From Nematostella vectensis (Eukaryota > Cnidaria > Anthozoa > Actiniaria > Edwardsiidae): 64,000 bases of DNA. The position numbers were made by a program, and so were the translations under genes. The stretch lies in the NCBI RefSeq assembly GCF_932526225.1, contig NC_064048.1:6802627-6866626 (forward strand), written 5' to 3'. The notes below the pieces were generated by a model. It searched no databases. It was not told the origin of the DNA and saw only the letters and a list, made by a program, of their open reading frames with translations. Shown here piece after piece: positions 1 through 11,900 of this stretch. Within the stretch, counting starts at the first letter, position 1. Every line of letters begins with the position of its first letter.

Positions 1-270
1 TTCCTCGCAGTGATTTTCCTTCCCTGGTACAATTTCACTCTGACCTGGTGGAGACCCCGCCCCCTAACGAAATTAGACATTTAAAAGAATTCTTAATGTC
101 TAGACCGACCTGATGAAAAAATTGCCAACCTGGTGAGCTTTTAACGGAAAACTGCTTAGAGAGGGCTGTTACAGCGAAATTGCTTCACACTTTTGGTTCT
201 TATGATGATTTATATTAGCTCGACCAAAAAAAAAAACGTTACACGATGGCTCAATATAGTAAGCTAACCT

Positions 271-537
271 TTGAGTCATAATTTTTTGTGGGTTTAAATA
301 TTAAGTAATATAGAATAGAGCGAAGGAGAGTGAAATACCGCCATGAAATGTTCAATATTTTGTCAGTCACTATTGGATGTTAATATTGTTAAATCTTTGA
401 GTCATAATTTCGTTGTGGCAATTTTTGTGGGTTTAAATATTAAGTAATATAGAATAGAACGAAGGAGAGTGAAATACTGCCATGAAATGTTCAATATTTT
501 GTCAGTCACTATTGGATGTTAATATTGTTAAATCTTT
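271..537. repeat. Two-copy tandem duplication (126 and 141 bp)
   Basis: The segment beginning TTGAGTCATAATTT at 271 recurs at 397. The copies are nearly identical through the shared end AAATCTTT; the second carries 13 extra bases near its start, so the period changes from 126 to 139. It looks like a recent local duplication of non-coding DNA. Confidence 0.85.
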
Positions 538-753
538 AATACAAAGAATTTGTCGTTCTAAAAATTTTCCAAATGTCACCCGACTCATCAGACATCTTCT
601 TGAGAAGGAATGGTATTTGAATTGACCCCGCTTCCCAAACATTCAACTATAACAGTCTGTGACATACCTATTATTCTAAACACACTGAAAGTCCAATGTA
701 TTTATGACATTCGGGACGTTGGTGGAGAAACTTTCTAACATCAGGTTGACAGA

Positions 754-896
754 CATCCTCGGGGACCTGGGACCCAGGGCGTACTGAGCGGAAACGAGCT
801 CGAGAGCATAACGAGCGCGAGCCGGAAGCGGACGACCCGCGCTCGTCTGACGTTACGCTTGTTTACTCTCAGTACGCCCTGGGGTCCCCGAGGATG
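754..896. mobile_element. Small inverted-repeat element (MITE-like)
   Basis: Arms at 754-788 and 868-896 are inverted copies of each other (CATCCTCGGGGACC against GGTCCCCGAGGATG, continuing into CTCAGTACGCCCTGG). The GC-rich loop of about 80 bp has no coding potential. The structure fits a non-autonomous DNA element; no target-site duplication was established. Confidence 0.6.
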
Positions 897-1074
897 GTTG
901 ACAGAGCAAAAAAGTGACAAGTTTTCCCAAAATAAGTACTGGTTAACTTCGGTAAACCAACATATCAAAAAGTTTTTTTTTTCTAAATGCATTCGTCTTC
1001 GAGATATGAGACTTGAAGTGAAATTTTCAAATGTTCAAAGTATGAATGGTAACGTATAAAGGAACCGAACCGAA

Positions 1075-1196
1075 TGGCCGAACCCTGGTCTCTGAACTCC
1101 GTGTGAACTTTTAGAGGTTCATAAACAAGAATGCTAAGCTTGTTTGTTTTTATTTAACCTTATTTCTTATTTGATACCCATTAAGCACATTGGCAC
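1075..1196. mobile_element. Dispersed MITE-like repeat, copy 1 (partial)
   Basis: This stretch shares its order of motifs (TGGTCTCTGAACTC, GTGTGAAC, GTTTGTTTTTATTTA, TTGATACCCAT) with 2917-3025 and, inverted, with 57023-57198. The 57-kb copy shows inverted ends built on CGCAGTG and a TTCATGGGTA-like stretch, so the family is probably a small DNA element. This copy has lost its left end. Confidence 0.5.
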
Positions 1197-2217
1197 AGAT
1201 TCTCCGAGTGTAACCTAATGGACAGAGCAAAAAAATGGCATGAAATTTTCCAATCCTCAATATATATCTCAAGATTCCGCATACAAGGACATTAGGGAGC
1301 AAAGTTAGCTTTTTTTCAGAGCCTGAATTCTCCCTTAAGGAGACATAAACCACTGCGGTTTACGATACATCGATTCGCGGTTGCAACCTTATAATCGAAA
1401 TAGGTGTTTTCAAAATATGTTTTCATAGTATATGGGGAATGACTAACTGCTGCTGTTGTATTAAATATTCATAAAGATGTTAAATAAAATAATGGCATTT
1501 ATTCAAATGTTTTGGTATTTTGTAAAAGCCTAACGAGACCAAAGGCATTATTTGTTAGTATAACAAATAAGTAAGAGTTAATTACCTCGAGCCTTCGGCA
1601 ATAAGCCATATACATCCCGAGGCCGCAGGCCGAGACTTATTACATATTGACAAAGGGGTCCACGCAAAAATGTGTCTCAGAATCTTAATCTTTGAAATTG
1701 AACCTTGATTGAACAAAGAGTGGTGTGGAGGATTCAAACTCCATTAGCATATATATCGAAAAGTTATTTCCTCTGCAATTTCTACGGCAATCAAAAAGGA
1801 AAACGATTAACAATCAACCACATCGGTATGTGCTTAATAGTCACGAAAACTATTTCATCCTTGAAAACAAAGGCCTTGGTATCTTAATTGTACCAAATAC
1901 AAAGAAGTGTATTCCCTGCGCGGCCAGTTTATGATATTTCACATTGGGGTGAAATGGTGTTCTTTATTTGTAGGAAATAACAATCATGCAATAAGCAAGT
2001 GATTTCCTTACAAAAGGAGCGTTTAAATGAGATTTGTTGCCCCGTTTAGTTTGCATAACGCTCGTATTTTTTCTGAGATGGAGAGCGACGAAGACATGTC
2101 CGAACTGACACAGAATACGTTTTCGCAAGCCGAATAGTTTCTCCTGGATTTTGATCTTGTCGGAACGATCCTTTGAAGAACAAGCCGTAATATTACGATT
2201 CTAAGTGAAGAATAAGT

Positions 2218-2313
2218 TGAGAAGAGAAAGGACGACAGGATTCCGGAGAACACGAAAACCAACACGGTGTGGGCTGTTCGTACCTATCAAGAGCGGGCAG
2301 AAGTGAGGAATTA
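2218..2313 (+). pseudogene. Short decayed coding fragment, possibly recombinase-like
   Basis: A 31-codon open stretch contains PENTKTNTVWAVRTY and ends at a stop. It resembles the pattern of amphipathic repeats with a conserved W seen at the N-terminus of DUF3504/ZMYM-type recombinase-derived proteins of cnidarians, but that resemblance is from memory and weak. Stops flank it on both sides, so it is not a working gene. Confidence 0.25.
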
Positions 2314-2548
2314 GAACCAGAATTGTGGCAGGATCGGATAGTTTCGTAAGTTTCGATAGTATCAAAGGTGTTCGATTGTAGTGTTGATGAAGAAATGATA
2401 GAGGATGTTTGTGAGGTTGATAAAGTCATAAAGAGCCAGGGCGAAAGTAAACCCCTAAAAAGACCTGCAGAATATGTAAGCAATTAATAGTTGAAGTTTG
2501 TCATTTTTATGGTCCAATAGATTTTGGAAAATTGCAAAGTTAAGTGCC

Positions 2549-2738
2549 AAATGGTTGGGTTTTGATATTCAGCATGGAAGAGTGCAGGTAGTGGATTGAT
2601 TTAATTCCTCATTATAAATGCAAGGGATGTATACGAGCTTCCCCGGGATGTATCTATATACACCCCTTTCATTTATAATGAGCAATTCAATTCAATTCGT
2701 CAGCCCCGCTCTTCCCTGCTGAATATGAAAGCCCTCCC
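2549..2738. mobile_element. Fold-back element of about 190 bp
   Basis: Nearly the whole interval is one imperfect hairpin. The left arm (2549-2632) contains TGATATTCAGCATGGAAGAG and CATTATAAATG; the right arm (2652-2738) contains the inverted forms CTCTTCCCTGCTGAATATGA and CATTTATAATG. No reading frame. It is probably a non-autonomous DNA element. Confidence 0.65.
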
Positions 2739-2916
2739 CGGGCTCTTAGCTACTTGCATATTAATGAGGTTTGTACGTGAAATAAAGCCCTAACGAAAAC
2801 AATAGAAACCGTGTCAATCATGTAATAATTGTCACTGGAAACGTTTTGTTGAGGTTCTACATACATATACACCTATTGCAATTTAGGTTACATCCGAGCA
2901 TCCATGTATCGTAACC

Positions 2917-3025
2917 CGCAGTATTCATGGTCTCTAAGCCGCGTGAACGCTAAAGTGTTCTAAACCTGTGTTTGTTTTATTTACGCTTATTTCACCTTTT
3001 ATTGATACCCATGAAGCACTGCGGC
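2917..3025. mobile_element. Dispersed MITE-like repeat, copy 2
   Basis: This copy starts CGTAACCCGCAGT and ends TGATACCCATGAAGCACTGC, giving imperfect inverted ends. It is related to 1075-1196 and, on the opposite strand, to 57023-57198. Confidence 0.5.
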
Positions 3026-3603
3026 GCCACACATAAATAACTCGAGTGCAAGCTTTTTTAAAATCAGATAAGGACAACTAACACAAACGCATCATGTCTG
3101 CCTGACTGTATTGTCTACAAAGTTTTGATGTAGATTCCCCTGGGGGGGGGGGGGGGGGGGGAGTACTTTGGCCCGTGTTGATAATCGTGAATTTTGTTCT
3201 CACATCCTGTTCAGCTAACCGGGCCCGTAACAGGTGTTGAAATACTTGAGACAGCCCCCCCCCCCCCCCCCCCCCCCCCTCTTAAGCCATGTAGTTTCAG
3301 TCGCTCAAACAGATTTCTTTAACTGTTATTATCGTGTAGATAATTGGAAGCTTACCACTCCAACACTGTAATCGTACGTTTGGCGAAAAACGATTCTGCT
3401 TTAGTGTTGCCAAAATTCTGGAACTCTCTTTCCATGGATGTAAAACAAATGAAATCCTTGACATCTCTCATTAACACAATAAAGCGCGCCTGTTAATCCT
3501 AACCTAATTTCTTATTGTAAATAGTTAAAATAGTTCTTACTCTCTCTTTATTTTGTTACACGAGGGACACGGGTAAATTATCTAAAGATGTTAAAGCCCC
3601 ATC

Positions 3604-3832
3604 GTCACCAGTTTACTTCCGGAGGGGGCCGAGGGAAACCTCAACCGTAAAGAGAAAATAGAATCTATTAGAATCCGTGCTATTTAACAGGCCATCTGCT
3701 CTAAATTGTCAATCACATCGTCAAAGAAACTTCCAATAGACACACTGATTTCACAATTTTAAAATATTTTTCGCGTTTCCATTAAAAATAATCGGAGATT
3801 GTTAAGTAATCAACCGGAAGTAAACTGGTGAC
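3604..3832. mobile_element. MITE with GTCACCAGTTTACTTCCGG ends, copy 1
   Basis: A 19-bp left end GTCACCAGTTTACTTCCGG matches the right end CCGGAAGTAAACTGGTGAC perfectly in inverted orientation. The 229-bp interior is non-coding. Further copies lie at about 26866-27004 (left end lost) and 55780-55989. Confidence 0.85.
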
Positions 3833-3980
3833 ACAATTCCTGGGAACCATACGACTAAATCGTGCTGCCTAAATCAGCTATTTAGTGCAAACCCTCAATA
3901 ATAAATGTCATCTAATCTAATTTGATCTGATCTAAAGCCCTCCCCCAATAAAGGAGCAATGACGTCGGACTGTTCTATTC

Positions 3981-5310
3981 GGCTCTTTAAAACATGACCG
4001 TGGATAGTATGCAGTAAAACTGAGTAAACCATGTTTATAGGAAGAGCCTTCTAGAGATCGCACCACCTGCTAAATGTGCGTCTATTTTTCACCAAAACGA
4101 ACTACTATTTTGCCGTAACCATAATAAACAGCTCAACGGGTAAATTATCAATTGGATGTTTGAAATTGCTGGTTGGTTATTTTTTACAAACAGACCATTT
4201 CTACACTACAGGCAGAACTATATTTTTCAAGTATTACATAACGGTGACCTTTTATTTATGGTGATATCTGTCTTTTTATGATTATTTTTTTAACATAGCT
4301 CTTAAGGATGATAGTTCCTTGCGGTTTCACAAGGTCTACAAAGAAAAAGAATATGACATTAACTTTTTGAGTTGTGTAAAGTTATTGTTTTTCTAGCCAT
4401 TTCGACGAATGTTTATGTAAAGAATAATAATACCTGCGACATATAATGCCTTCTGAAAAGGTATTCCGATTGGCAGAGACAGGAATTTCCATTTTTTTGA
4501 TTGGACAAAACTACGATTAAATTTTTAATGTTCTTTTTGACACAAACCTTAAAGTTGTGAATATACTGTGTTGTAGTTCACAATCAATAAGAGCATAAGA
4601 TTAATGGGTAAATAATCCCGTTTTCCCTTCGTTTGTAGACTTTCTAAAGGTAAGAAAACACTTCTATGTTATAAGGCTCGTACTCTTTTTAACTTTTTCA
4701 TGTGGTATGGAGGAAGCACTAAACAATTCCAGGCATTGATATAAAAGCAACTTTTAGAGAAACAACCCACATTTACGGTAAAAAGTATGTGCAAATCTTT
4801 ATCATTTTAAAGATTATGTCCAAACTTGCTGTCTTTTCATAGAGATCATTTTTTTTTCAATGTTATTTTACAAATGGATAAATGCAAAGATGGTAAACTT
4901 ATAGTAATATTGTGCATTCGCGAAATCTCCGGCAGTCTGGATAGTTTTACAAAAAGTATGCATGTGTTGAGTGAAGTTTGCTTGTTCTTCTTGCCATTTA
5001 TTCTTCGATGTTTGAAATAATGACACGTTTAACTTTTGTGTGCACCTCCGAAATCAGGATCTATTGAAAACATCCTTATAACATTACTATTTTTATTACT
5101 TAATTCAACAAATGGATAAACATAAGAAACATGTATTATGATTTTTATGGTATTTTTGACTATGTTGTCTTTAACAAAAAAGCCACCATAAGAATAACAA
5201 AGCTTGTTCCGTCTAGCTATTTCTAAGATCTTCATGTTTACGGCCGAATTCATTAACGAAAGAAATGGCGATCTGTTCTGAAAGCGTTTTCTTAAATTTT
5301 CTTAGTTTCC
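3981..5310. repeat. Segmental duplication, unit 1
   Basis: This 1.33-kb block, starting GGCTCTTTAAAACATGACCG, recurs at 5835-7159 at high identity with scattered substitutions and small indels. The longest shared frame (62 codons at 4076-4264 and 5930-6118) has no family motif, so the block is treated as non-coding. The two units are separated by about 525 bp. Confidence 0.9.
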
Positions 5311-5464
5311 TTAACTCTAAATTCTTTTAGATTTACATGTATATACACTATCTTAAATCAACAACTAAAACTAGCAGACTGCAGGAATTTATGCGCTTAC
5401 TGAGAGGTTTTATCGTATGGAAGTTTGTTAAATCGGAATTATCTTAGGTTCAACAATTCTATAA

Positions 5465-5650
5465 TGGTGACATCGATTGGAACTCACCTACGGTGGCGAA
5501 AGAGTTAAAACATTGGCTGAAAATTCTAAATATCACTCCATGACCGCGTACGATGCCGAAACTCTTGCGAAATATGTCTCGCATAATATTTACGAGTGCA
5601 TCAAGGACATAACAGCCTCGCAACATCACGACGCCAGAAGCCAGACAACA
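5465..5650 (+). pseudogene. Possible LTR-retroelement gag fragment, frameshifted
   Basis: One frame reads DWNSPTVAKELKHWLKIL; about 15 bases later another frame reads ETLAKYVSHNIYECIKDI. In this order the two pieces resemble the start of Ty3/gypsy-like gag proteins of invertebrates, which carry an HWLK-type helix followed by a Y-V-S-x-x-I-Y-E segment. A frameshift near 5525 and loss of all downstream domains make it a relic. The assignment rests on motif memory only. Confidence 0.35.
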
Positions 5651-5834
5651 ATCAAATAGAATTTCTGAATGACCTGAAGAATCCGTGGCGGGGGGGGGGG
5701 GGGGGACCTCTAACCTCTAAAAATATACCTGCACACCTTCGCCGGCGTTGTAACAAAGTGAGTGTTTATTCCACTAGACACAAAACTTGCGAAGCCATCA
5801 CAGACCAAGTGAACATACAGGTGTGGCTCACAAG

Positions 5835-7159
5835 GGCTCTTTAAAACATGACCGTGGATTGTATGCAGTAAAACTCAGTAAACCATGTTTAAAGGAGGAG
5901 CCTTCTAGAGATCGCACCACCTGATAAATGTGCGTCTATTTTTCACCAAAACGCCCTACTATTTTGCCGTTACCATAATAAACAGCTCAAAGGGTGAATT
6001 ATCAATTGGATGTTTGAAATTGCTGGTTGGTTATTTTTTACAAACAGACCATTTCTACACTACAGGCAGAACTATATTTTTCAAGTCTTACATAACGGTG
6101 ACCTTTTATTTATGGTGATATCTGTCTTTTTATGATTATTTTTTTAACATAGTTCTTAAGGATGATAGTTTCTTGCGGTTTCACAAGGTCTACAAAGAAA
6201 AAGAATATGACATTTAACTTTTTGAGTTGTGTAAAGTTATTGTTTTTCTAGCCATTTCGACGAATGTTTATGTAAAGAATAATAATACCTGCGACACATA
6301 ATGCCTTCTTAAAAGGTATTCCGATTGGCAGAGACAGGAATTTCCAATTTTTTTGATTGGATAAAACTACGATTAAATTTTTAATGTTCTTTTTGACACA
6401 AACCTTAAAGTTGGGAATCTACTGTGTTGTAGTTCACAATCAATAAGAGCATAAGATTAATGGGTAAATAATCCCGTTTTCCCTTCGTTTGTAGACTTTC
6501 TAAAGGTAAGAAAACACTTCTATGTTATAAGGCTCGTACTCTTTTTAACTTTTTCATGTGGTATGGAGGAAGCACTAAACAATTCCAGGCATTGATATAA
6601 AAGCAACTTTTAGAGAAACAACCCACATTTACGGTAAAAAGTATGTGCAAATCTTTATCATTTTAAAGATTATGTCCAAACTTGCTGTCTTTTCATAGAG
6701 ATCATTTTTTTTCAATGTTATTTTACAAATGGATAAATGCAAAGATGGTAAACTTATAGTAATATTGTGCATTCGCGAAATCTCCGGCAGTCTGGATAGT
6801 TTTACAAAAAGTATGCATGTGTTGAGTGAAGTTTGCTTGTTCTTCTTGCCATTTATTCTTCGATGTTTAAAATAATGACACCGTCAACTTTTGTACACCT
6901 CCGAAATCATGATCTATTGGAAACTTCCTTATAGAATTACTATTGTTTACTTAATTCTACAAATGGATAAACATAAGAAACATGTTTTATGATTTTTCTG
7001 GTATTTTTGACTGTTGTATTTAACAAAAAAGCAACCATAAGAATAACAAAGCTTGCTCCGTCTAGCTAATTTTAAGATCTTCATGTTTACGGCCGAATTC
7101 ATTAACAAAAGATGGCTATCTGTTCTGAAAGAGTTTTCTTAAATTTTCTTATTTTCCTG
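5835..7159. repeat. Segmental duplication, unit 2
   Basis: Second unit of the 1.33-kb duplication (first unit at 3981-5310, offset 1854). It follows the same order throughout, with shorter poly-A/T runs and a few small deletions near its right end. Confidence 0.9.
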
Positions 7160-7160
7160 A

Positions 7161-7283
7161 GTTGAGTGAAGTTTGCTTGTTCTCTATTTATTCTTCGATG
7201 TTTGAAATAATGACACCTTCAACTTTTGTGTGCACCTCCGAAATCAGGATCTAATGGAAAAGTCCTTATAAAATTACAATTTT
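7161..7283. repeat. Partial third copy of the duplicated block
   Basis: The sequence from GTTGAGTGAAGTTTGCTTG through the phrase CCTTATAAAATTACAAT repeats 4965-5090 of unit 1 and its counterpart in unit 2, directly abutting the end of unit 2. Confidence 0.8.
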
Positions 7284-8065
7284 AACAGGAGATTCGATAC
7301 AGTTTCCGAATGCCCAAGCATCCTGTCAATCACAACTCGTACCTTCTGCTGCAGAAATCGATTATCAAGCTATTTGGCCATGTCGTGTAGCTAGGGATGA
7401 ACTTTATGAAAATGTTACTTTTGTTTACATTGCTGTTTCTATGGCAACGGAACGGTGAACCCGTTAAATTCACTATTCGCAAAGCGCTGTTCGCTGCAGG
7501 GAAATTTTTAAAAAATAAGCTATAGGAAATTGTACATCAGACATTGGTCGACACTTAAAGGAAGTTTTATTAAAATCTATAAGAGGAATTCTGCGATATT
7601 GGTGTATTTTTATTTTCAGTCACTCTGTTATTTACATACTTTAAAAGTCGCCCCTGAAAAAAACCCATATGCAAGCAAGGATTTTTTTACCATTGTTATT
7701 TAGGCCACCTCTTATTTCTAATAGCCTACCAAATATGAAAGCAATCGGTTTTTGTTGATCTTAAGTTTTAGGGGCCATTCCTGATACTATTTAATACTTT
7801 CAAAATGAAGAAATTAAACTTTTTTGCTTTTTTTTACATTATCTAAAATACAGGAAAAAATAAACAAAAATCGTTGTCACGCTCATGGCATAGGCGGCAT
7901 AGGGAACCGGAGATTTGGTTGCTTAAGGGAGTGGGGATGGGTCTACTGTCGTTTGGTCCAGAAGCCAATTGATGGGGGACAAAACCATCTGTGATGATAG
8001 AGAATCTAACACAGCAGCCCCTCCCCCAGGTTAAACAATTCAGACTATGGGGGGTTGGGTGCTCT

Positions 8066-8852
8066 TTAAGACCCTCCTCCGGGAAAATTGCTATAACTTC
8101 TGAACCATAGCATCTAAGAGACTAAAACTTGGTGACTTTATCTACGCTCCATGTTACCATGGCAACCGTTTTTTCACACATACGTTTCCCAAAAACTTAA
8201 AAATTAGTGAATTTTTCATATTTTGGTCATGTTTTTCACATTTAAATTCCTCTTGACTTTATAAGGGTGTTTATGTGACAAATTTCGCAACAGCGCTAGA
8301 ATTTTTTTACCTCGGATATTTGGGGGGGAGGGGTGGGTAAATTTTGCTCTCTCAAAGCTGTTGTTAAAATGTCACTAGATTTACTAGATGACACTTCAAA
8401 AATAAAAATATTACCTTTTCCGTAATAATTCTAGATTTTTTTTTCTTTTGCTAAAAATCATAAGAATCCAAAATGGCGGACCCAAGATGGCGGAAATTCT
8501 TACAAAAATTGATTATAAACGTTTTTATGGCCGTTTTGCATTGTAAAGCCGTTAAAGGGTTGATTCCGATATATCTGAATGATTCAAAATGATTTCAATC
8601 CGATATCTGATAATTTAGGCAATATTTGAAAGAATAGCTAGACATCGTATTTATGACGCCATTGTGACGTCATAATTGAGTTAACCACACCCAAAATAGG
8701 GCGGGACGATTCTTTGCATATTGGTGCTCATTGTCTGTATGTTTGATTGTCATAGCCTAAGCGGCTCATGAAATACAGATGGGGGGACGCTTTCACCCCC
8801 CCCCCCCCGCCCAGTAACAGACAGCTCAAATAAGCCCAGTCTGAATAGGGTT
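8066..8852. repeat. Dispersed repeat shared with 45485-46131
   Basis: The block starts with CCTCCTCCGGGAAAATT and contains CCATGTTACCATGGCAACCG and TGACGTCATAATTGAGT. It runs colinearly with 45485-46131 at perhaps 80-85% identity by eye. No long reading frame. It ends beside AGTCTGAATAGGGTT in both copies. Probably an old non-autonomous element. Confidence 0.8.
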
Positions 8853-8940
8853 GAATAGTGGCTGCTTTCTAACTAATTTTTATTTTGATTCATCAGTGGC
8901 GTAACTAAGAATCCTGCGGCTTATTAAACTCCGCTGAATT

Positions 8941-11900
8941 ATGAAGATTTCTGACTATTTCATTGCCGTCATTTACTTCATTGGAAGGGTTTCAAAAGGT
9001 AAGTTCTTTGTGGCGATCAAGGCATTTTCGAGCAGTGATAAGCGATTATAATTTAATTAGCGTTACTTCTAGCGTTGTTGTAAAAATGATAGTGATGAAA
9101 TGAAATGATGTGGTTTGTTTGCCTTTTACCAAAAAAAAACGTAAAGTAAAAGGGGTTTTCTCAATATACAAAAACAAAAGACATTCGCTTCTTTCGGAAG
9201 TGGAGGCATGGGTGGTATTCCATTCCTGTAAAAAGCAGCCATGCTTAGCACACAAACACCTATACAGGCCCGTACCCAGTGGGGTGCAGGGGGTGATAAC
9301 GACCCCCCCCCCCCCCCACAACGGTCGAAAGTCCACTTTCGGTTCTCAATAGACGTGCATTTTGTAGACAAAACTTAACATCATAAGCTAGACCACTCTG
9401 ATATGTAGCCAAATTCGACATTAAACGTCCAGTGGAGATACTGCAAAGGCAAAAAAAATCCCTTTTTGTTCTTTCGGAGGGATTTTGCACCGCCCCCCTC
9501 TTGGGTCCTGGGTACAGGCCTGCCTATAGAAACGTTGTGTCTTACATTAGATTTTGTCTATTTATTTTCTGCCATTGTTATCAAGTGTCTTTGCAAATTT
9601 TCCTTCTGTTGTTAATAGTACAATCATCAGTTCCTCCATGCCGAATGCTGCGCAGAAATGATTGCATCCCAAACATGTCGCTGAACACCAGCGAAAGAAT
9701 CTTTTCAAAAGAAGTCCCCACTCAAAGGGAAGACCTCTGCATGACGGAATGTTATCACGAGGCGCTTTGCATGTCGTACAATGAAGGCCCGGTATCAGAT
9801 GATGGACTGACATTACCATGCGAACTGAACGCTGTTGATCATGTCGTTGAAGACAAGTTGGTTCCCAGAGCTGGGTACAGATACTGCAGCTTTATGGTAA
9901 GTTTCCCTTTGATCTTAAAGATAAGATCGTAATTGCAGATAAAATGCCCCTCCTCCAAGAAGACTCCCCGTCCCCACCACCCCCCCTCCCCCCCAAAAAA
10001 AAAATGAATCCGGGGGTTTAAAATTGACAACAATTCCTCTTTCCATACGCTCCCTCTGCTTTTTAAGCCTTTGAAGCTGTAAACAAATTTCCATATCCCC
10101 TTAAACGGACTAACGGACTAACAATGACTCGGCATGATCCACAAAAGACTTGGGAAAATCGCTCTTTTAGTATAATTGACGATCTAGTTAGACAGACTGT
10201 GCCACTGAGTTTACAAACATAGGACTGACAGAGTAGAGATGCTCCTTTTCTGCATATATATCTATTCAGAACCCGTGTGTGTCCAGCCCATGTTCTGAAG
10301 GCTACAGCTGTCGCCCAGATTTGAACAAAGACGACACATACTCCTGTACCCGTAAGTACGATACGCATTCTACTAATTTTTGTAGTTCTGGACCAGTTAG
10401 CACGATACACATTGTATTGATTGTTGTAATACCTGGACAAGTTAGTACGATACACATTCTACTGATTGTTGTAGTACCTGGACCAGTTAGTACGATACAC
10501 ATTCTACTGATTGCTGTAGTACCTGGACCAGTTAGTACGATATACATTCTACTGATTGTTGTAGTACCTGGACTAGTTAGTACGATACACATTCTACTGA
10601 TTGTTGTAGTCACTGGACCAGTTAGTACTATACAAATTCTATTGATTGTTGTAATACCTGGACCAGTTAGTACGATACACATTCTACTAATTGTTGTAAT
10701 ACCTGGACCAGTTTGTACGATACACATTCTAGTGATTGTTGTAGTTAATGGACCAGTTAGTACGATACACATTCTACTAATTGTTGAAATACCTGGACCA
10801 AGTAAGTACGATACACATTCTACTAATTGTTGTAGTACCTGGGCCAAGTAAGTACGATACAAATTCTACTGATTGTTGTAGTACCTGAACCTAGTATGTA
10901 CGACACACATTCTACTGATTGTTGTATAACCTGGACCAAGAAAGTAACGATACACACTCTACTGATTGTTGTAGTACCTTGACCAGTTAGTACAACACAC
11001 ATTCTACTGATTGTTGTAGTACCTGGATCAAGTAAGTACGATATACATTCTACTGATTGTTGTAGTACAAGGACCAAGTAAATAACGATAAACATTCTAC
11101 TATTCTACTGATTTTTTGTAGTACCTGGACCAGTTAGTAGGATGCACATTCTACTGACTGTTAGTACAATTCTTCCATCTGACTGTCTTTAAAAAGCTTG
11201 AGGACTGTAAAGACCTAAATCTACTAATTTAAACCGAGTATCGGTTTAATACCGAGTATCGATTTGGTTATAATCAAATTTGATTATAATCACTAAGGGT
11301 CGTCATTGGTGCGGGTCTTTGGGATCTTTGCTCTCCTTACTTCACAAAATGCTTTAAAAAATTTCACTATCATACTTTGTAAACCCTACTTCAACTACTT
11401 TTGGGAGGCTCTGCCTAGGTTTTATTATTTCAAGTCGGTTAAATTCTAGCCCATTAATTTAAACTTGTCCCGCGACAGGAGGTTAATGCACGCGAGAAAC
11501 ACAATCATGACAATTCCCGGGAAAACTTTAGAATTTACGGAGAATTTAAGGCAATTATTGACAATACACATCCATTATCAAAAGTAACGGGGATCTAAGG
11601 AATTCACATGATTCTGGTAATCAAATTTCTCATGAGTTTTTTTTTCAGGAAAAAAAAGCAAGTTGGCCGCGCGCTCTGTCCTCTCTCTACCCTTTTTTCA
11701 TAGCCAGCCTTTCTTTAATAAACACTATTGCTCTTATTCCAGATGTTGATGAATGCGCAAGCAATCCCTGTCAGAACGGAGCTACGTGCAATGACGGCGT
11801 TAACAATTACACGTGCGTGTGCCTTTCTAAATTCATCGGCGCAAACTGCGAGACGAGTAAGCAGTGTTTTAGTTTGTATACCTTAGTTTGCCGGCGTAAA

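Larger units (their letters stand above)
1..8940. other. Gene-free, repeat-dominated region
   Basis: No convincing host gene was found upstream of 8941. Reading frames are all short and lack family motifs. The region consists of small fold-back elements, a 1.33-kb segmental duplication and a few decayed retroelement fragments, each listed separately. G and C homopolymer tracts occur at about 3140-3162, 3257-3280, 5691-5706 and 8797-8809. Confidence 0.7.

Noticed and set aside
741-1059. Short frames around the 754-896 hairpin
   Set aside because: They arise from the inverted repeat itself; no motif or splice context.
9432-9618. Upstream part of the 166-codon frame over exon 2
   Set aside because: It reads through intron sequence; the acceptor at 9617-9618 and clean phase with the signal-peptide exon mark the true boundary.
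10279-10862. Open frames of 186-190 codons on both strands
   Set aside because: They are products of a 45-bp minisatellite whose period is a multiple of three; the repeated phrases are not protein-like. Only the first 24 codons on the plus strand belong to a real exon.
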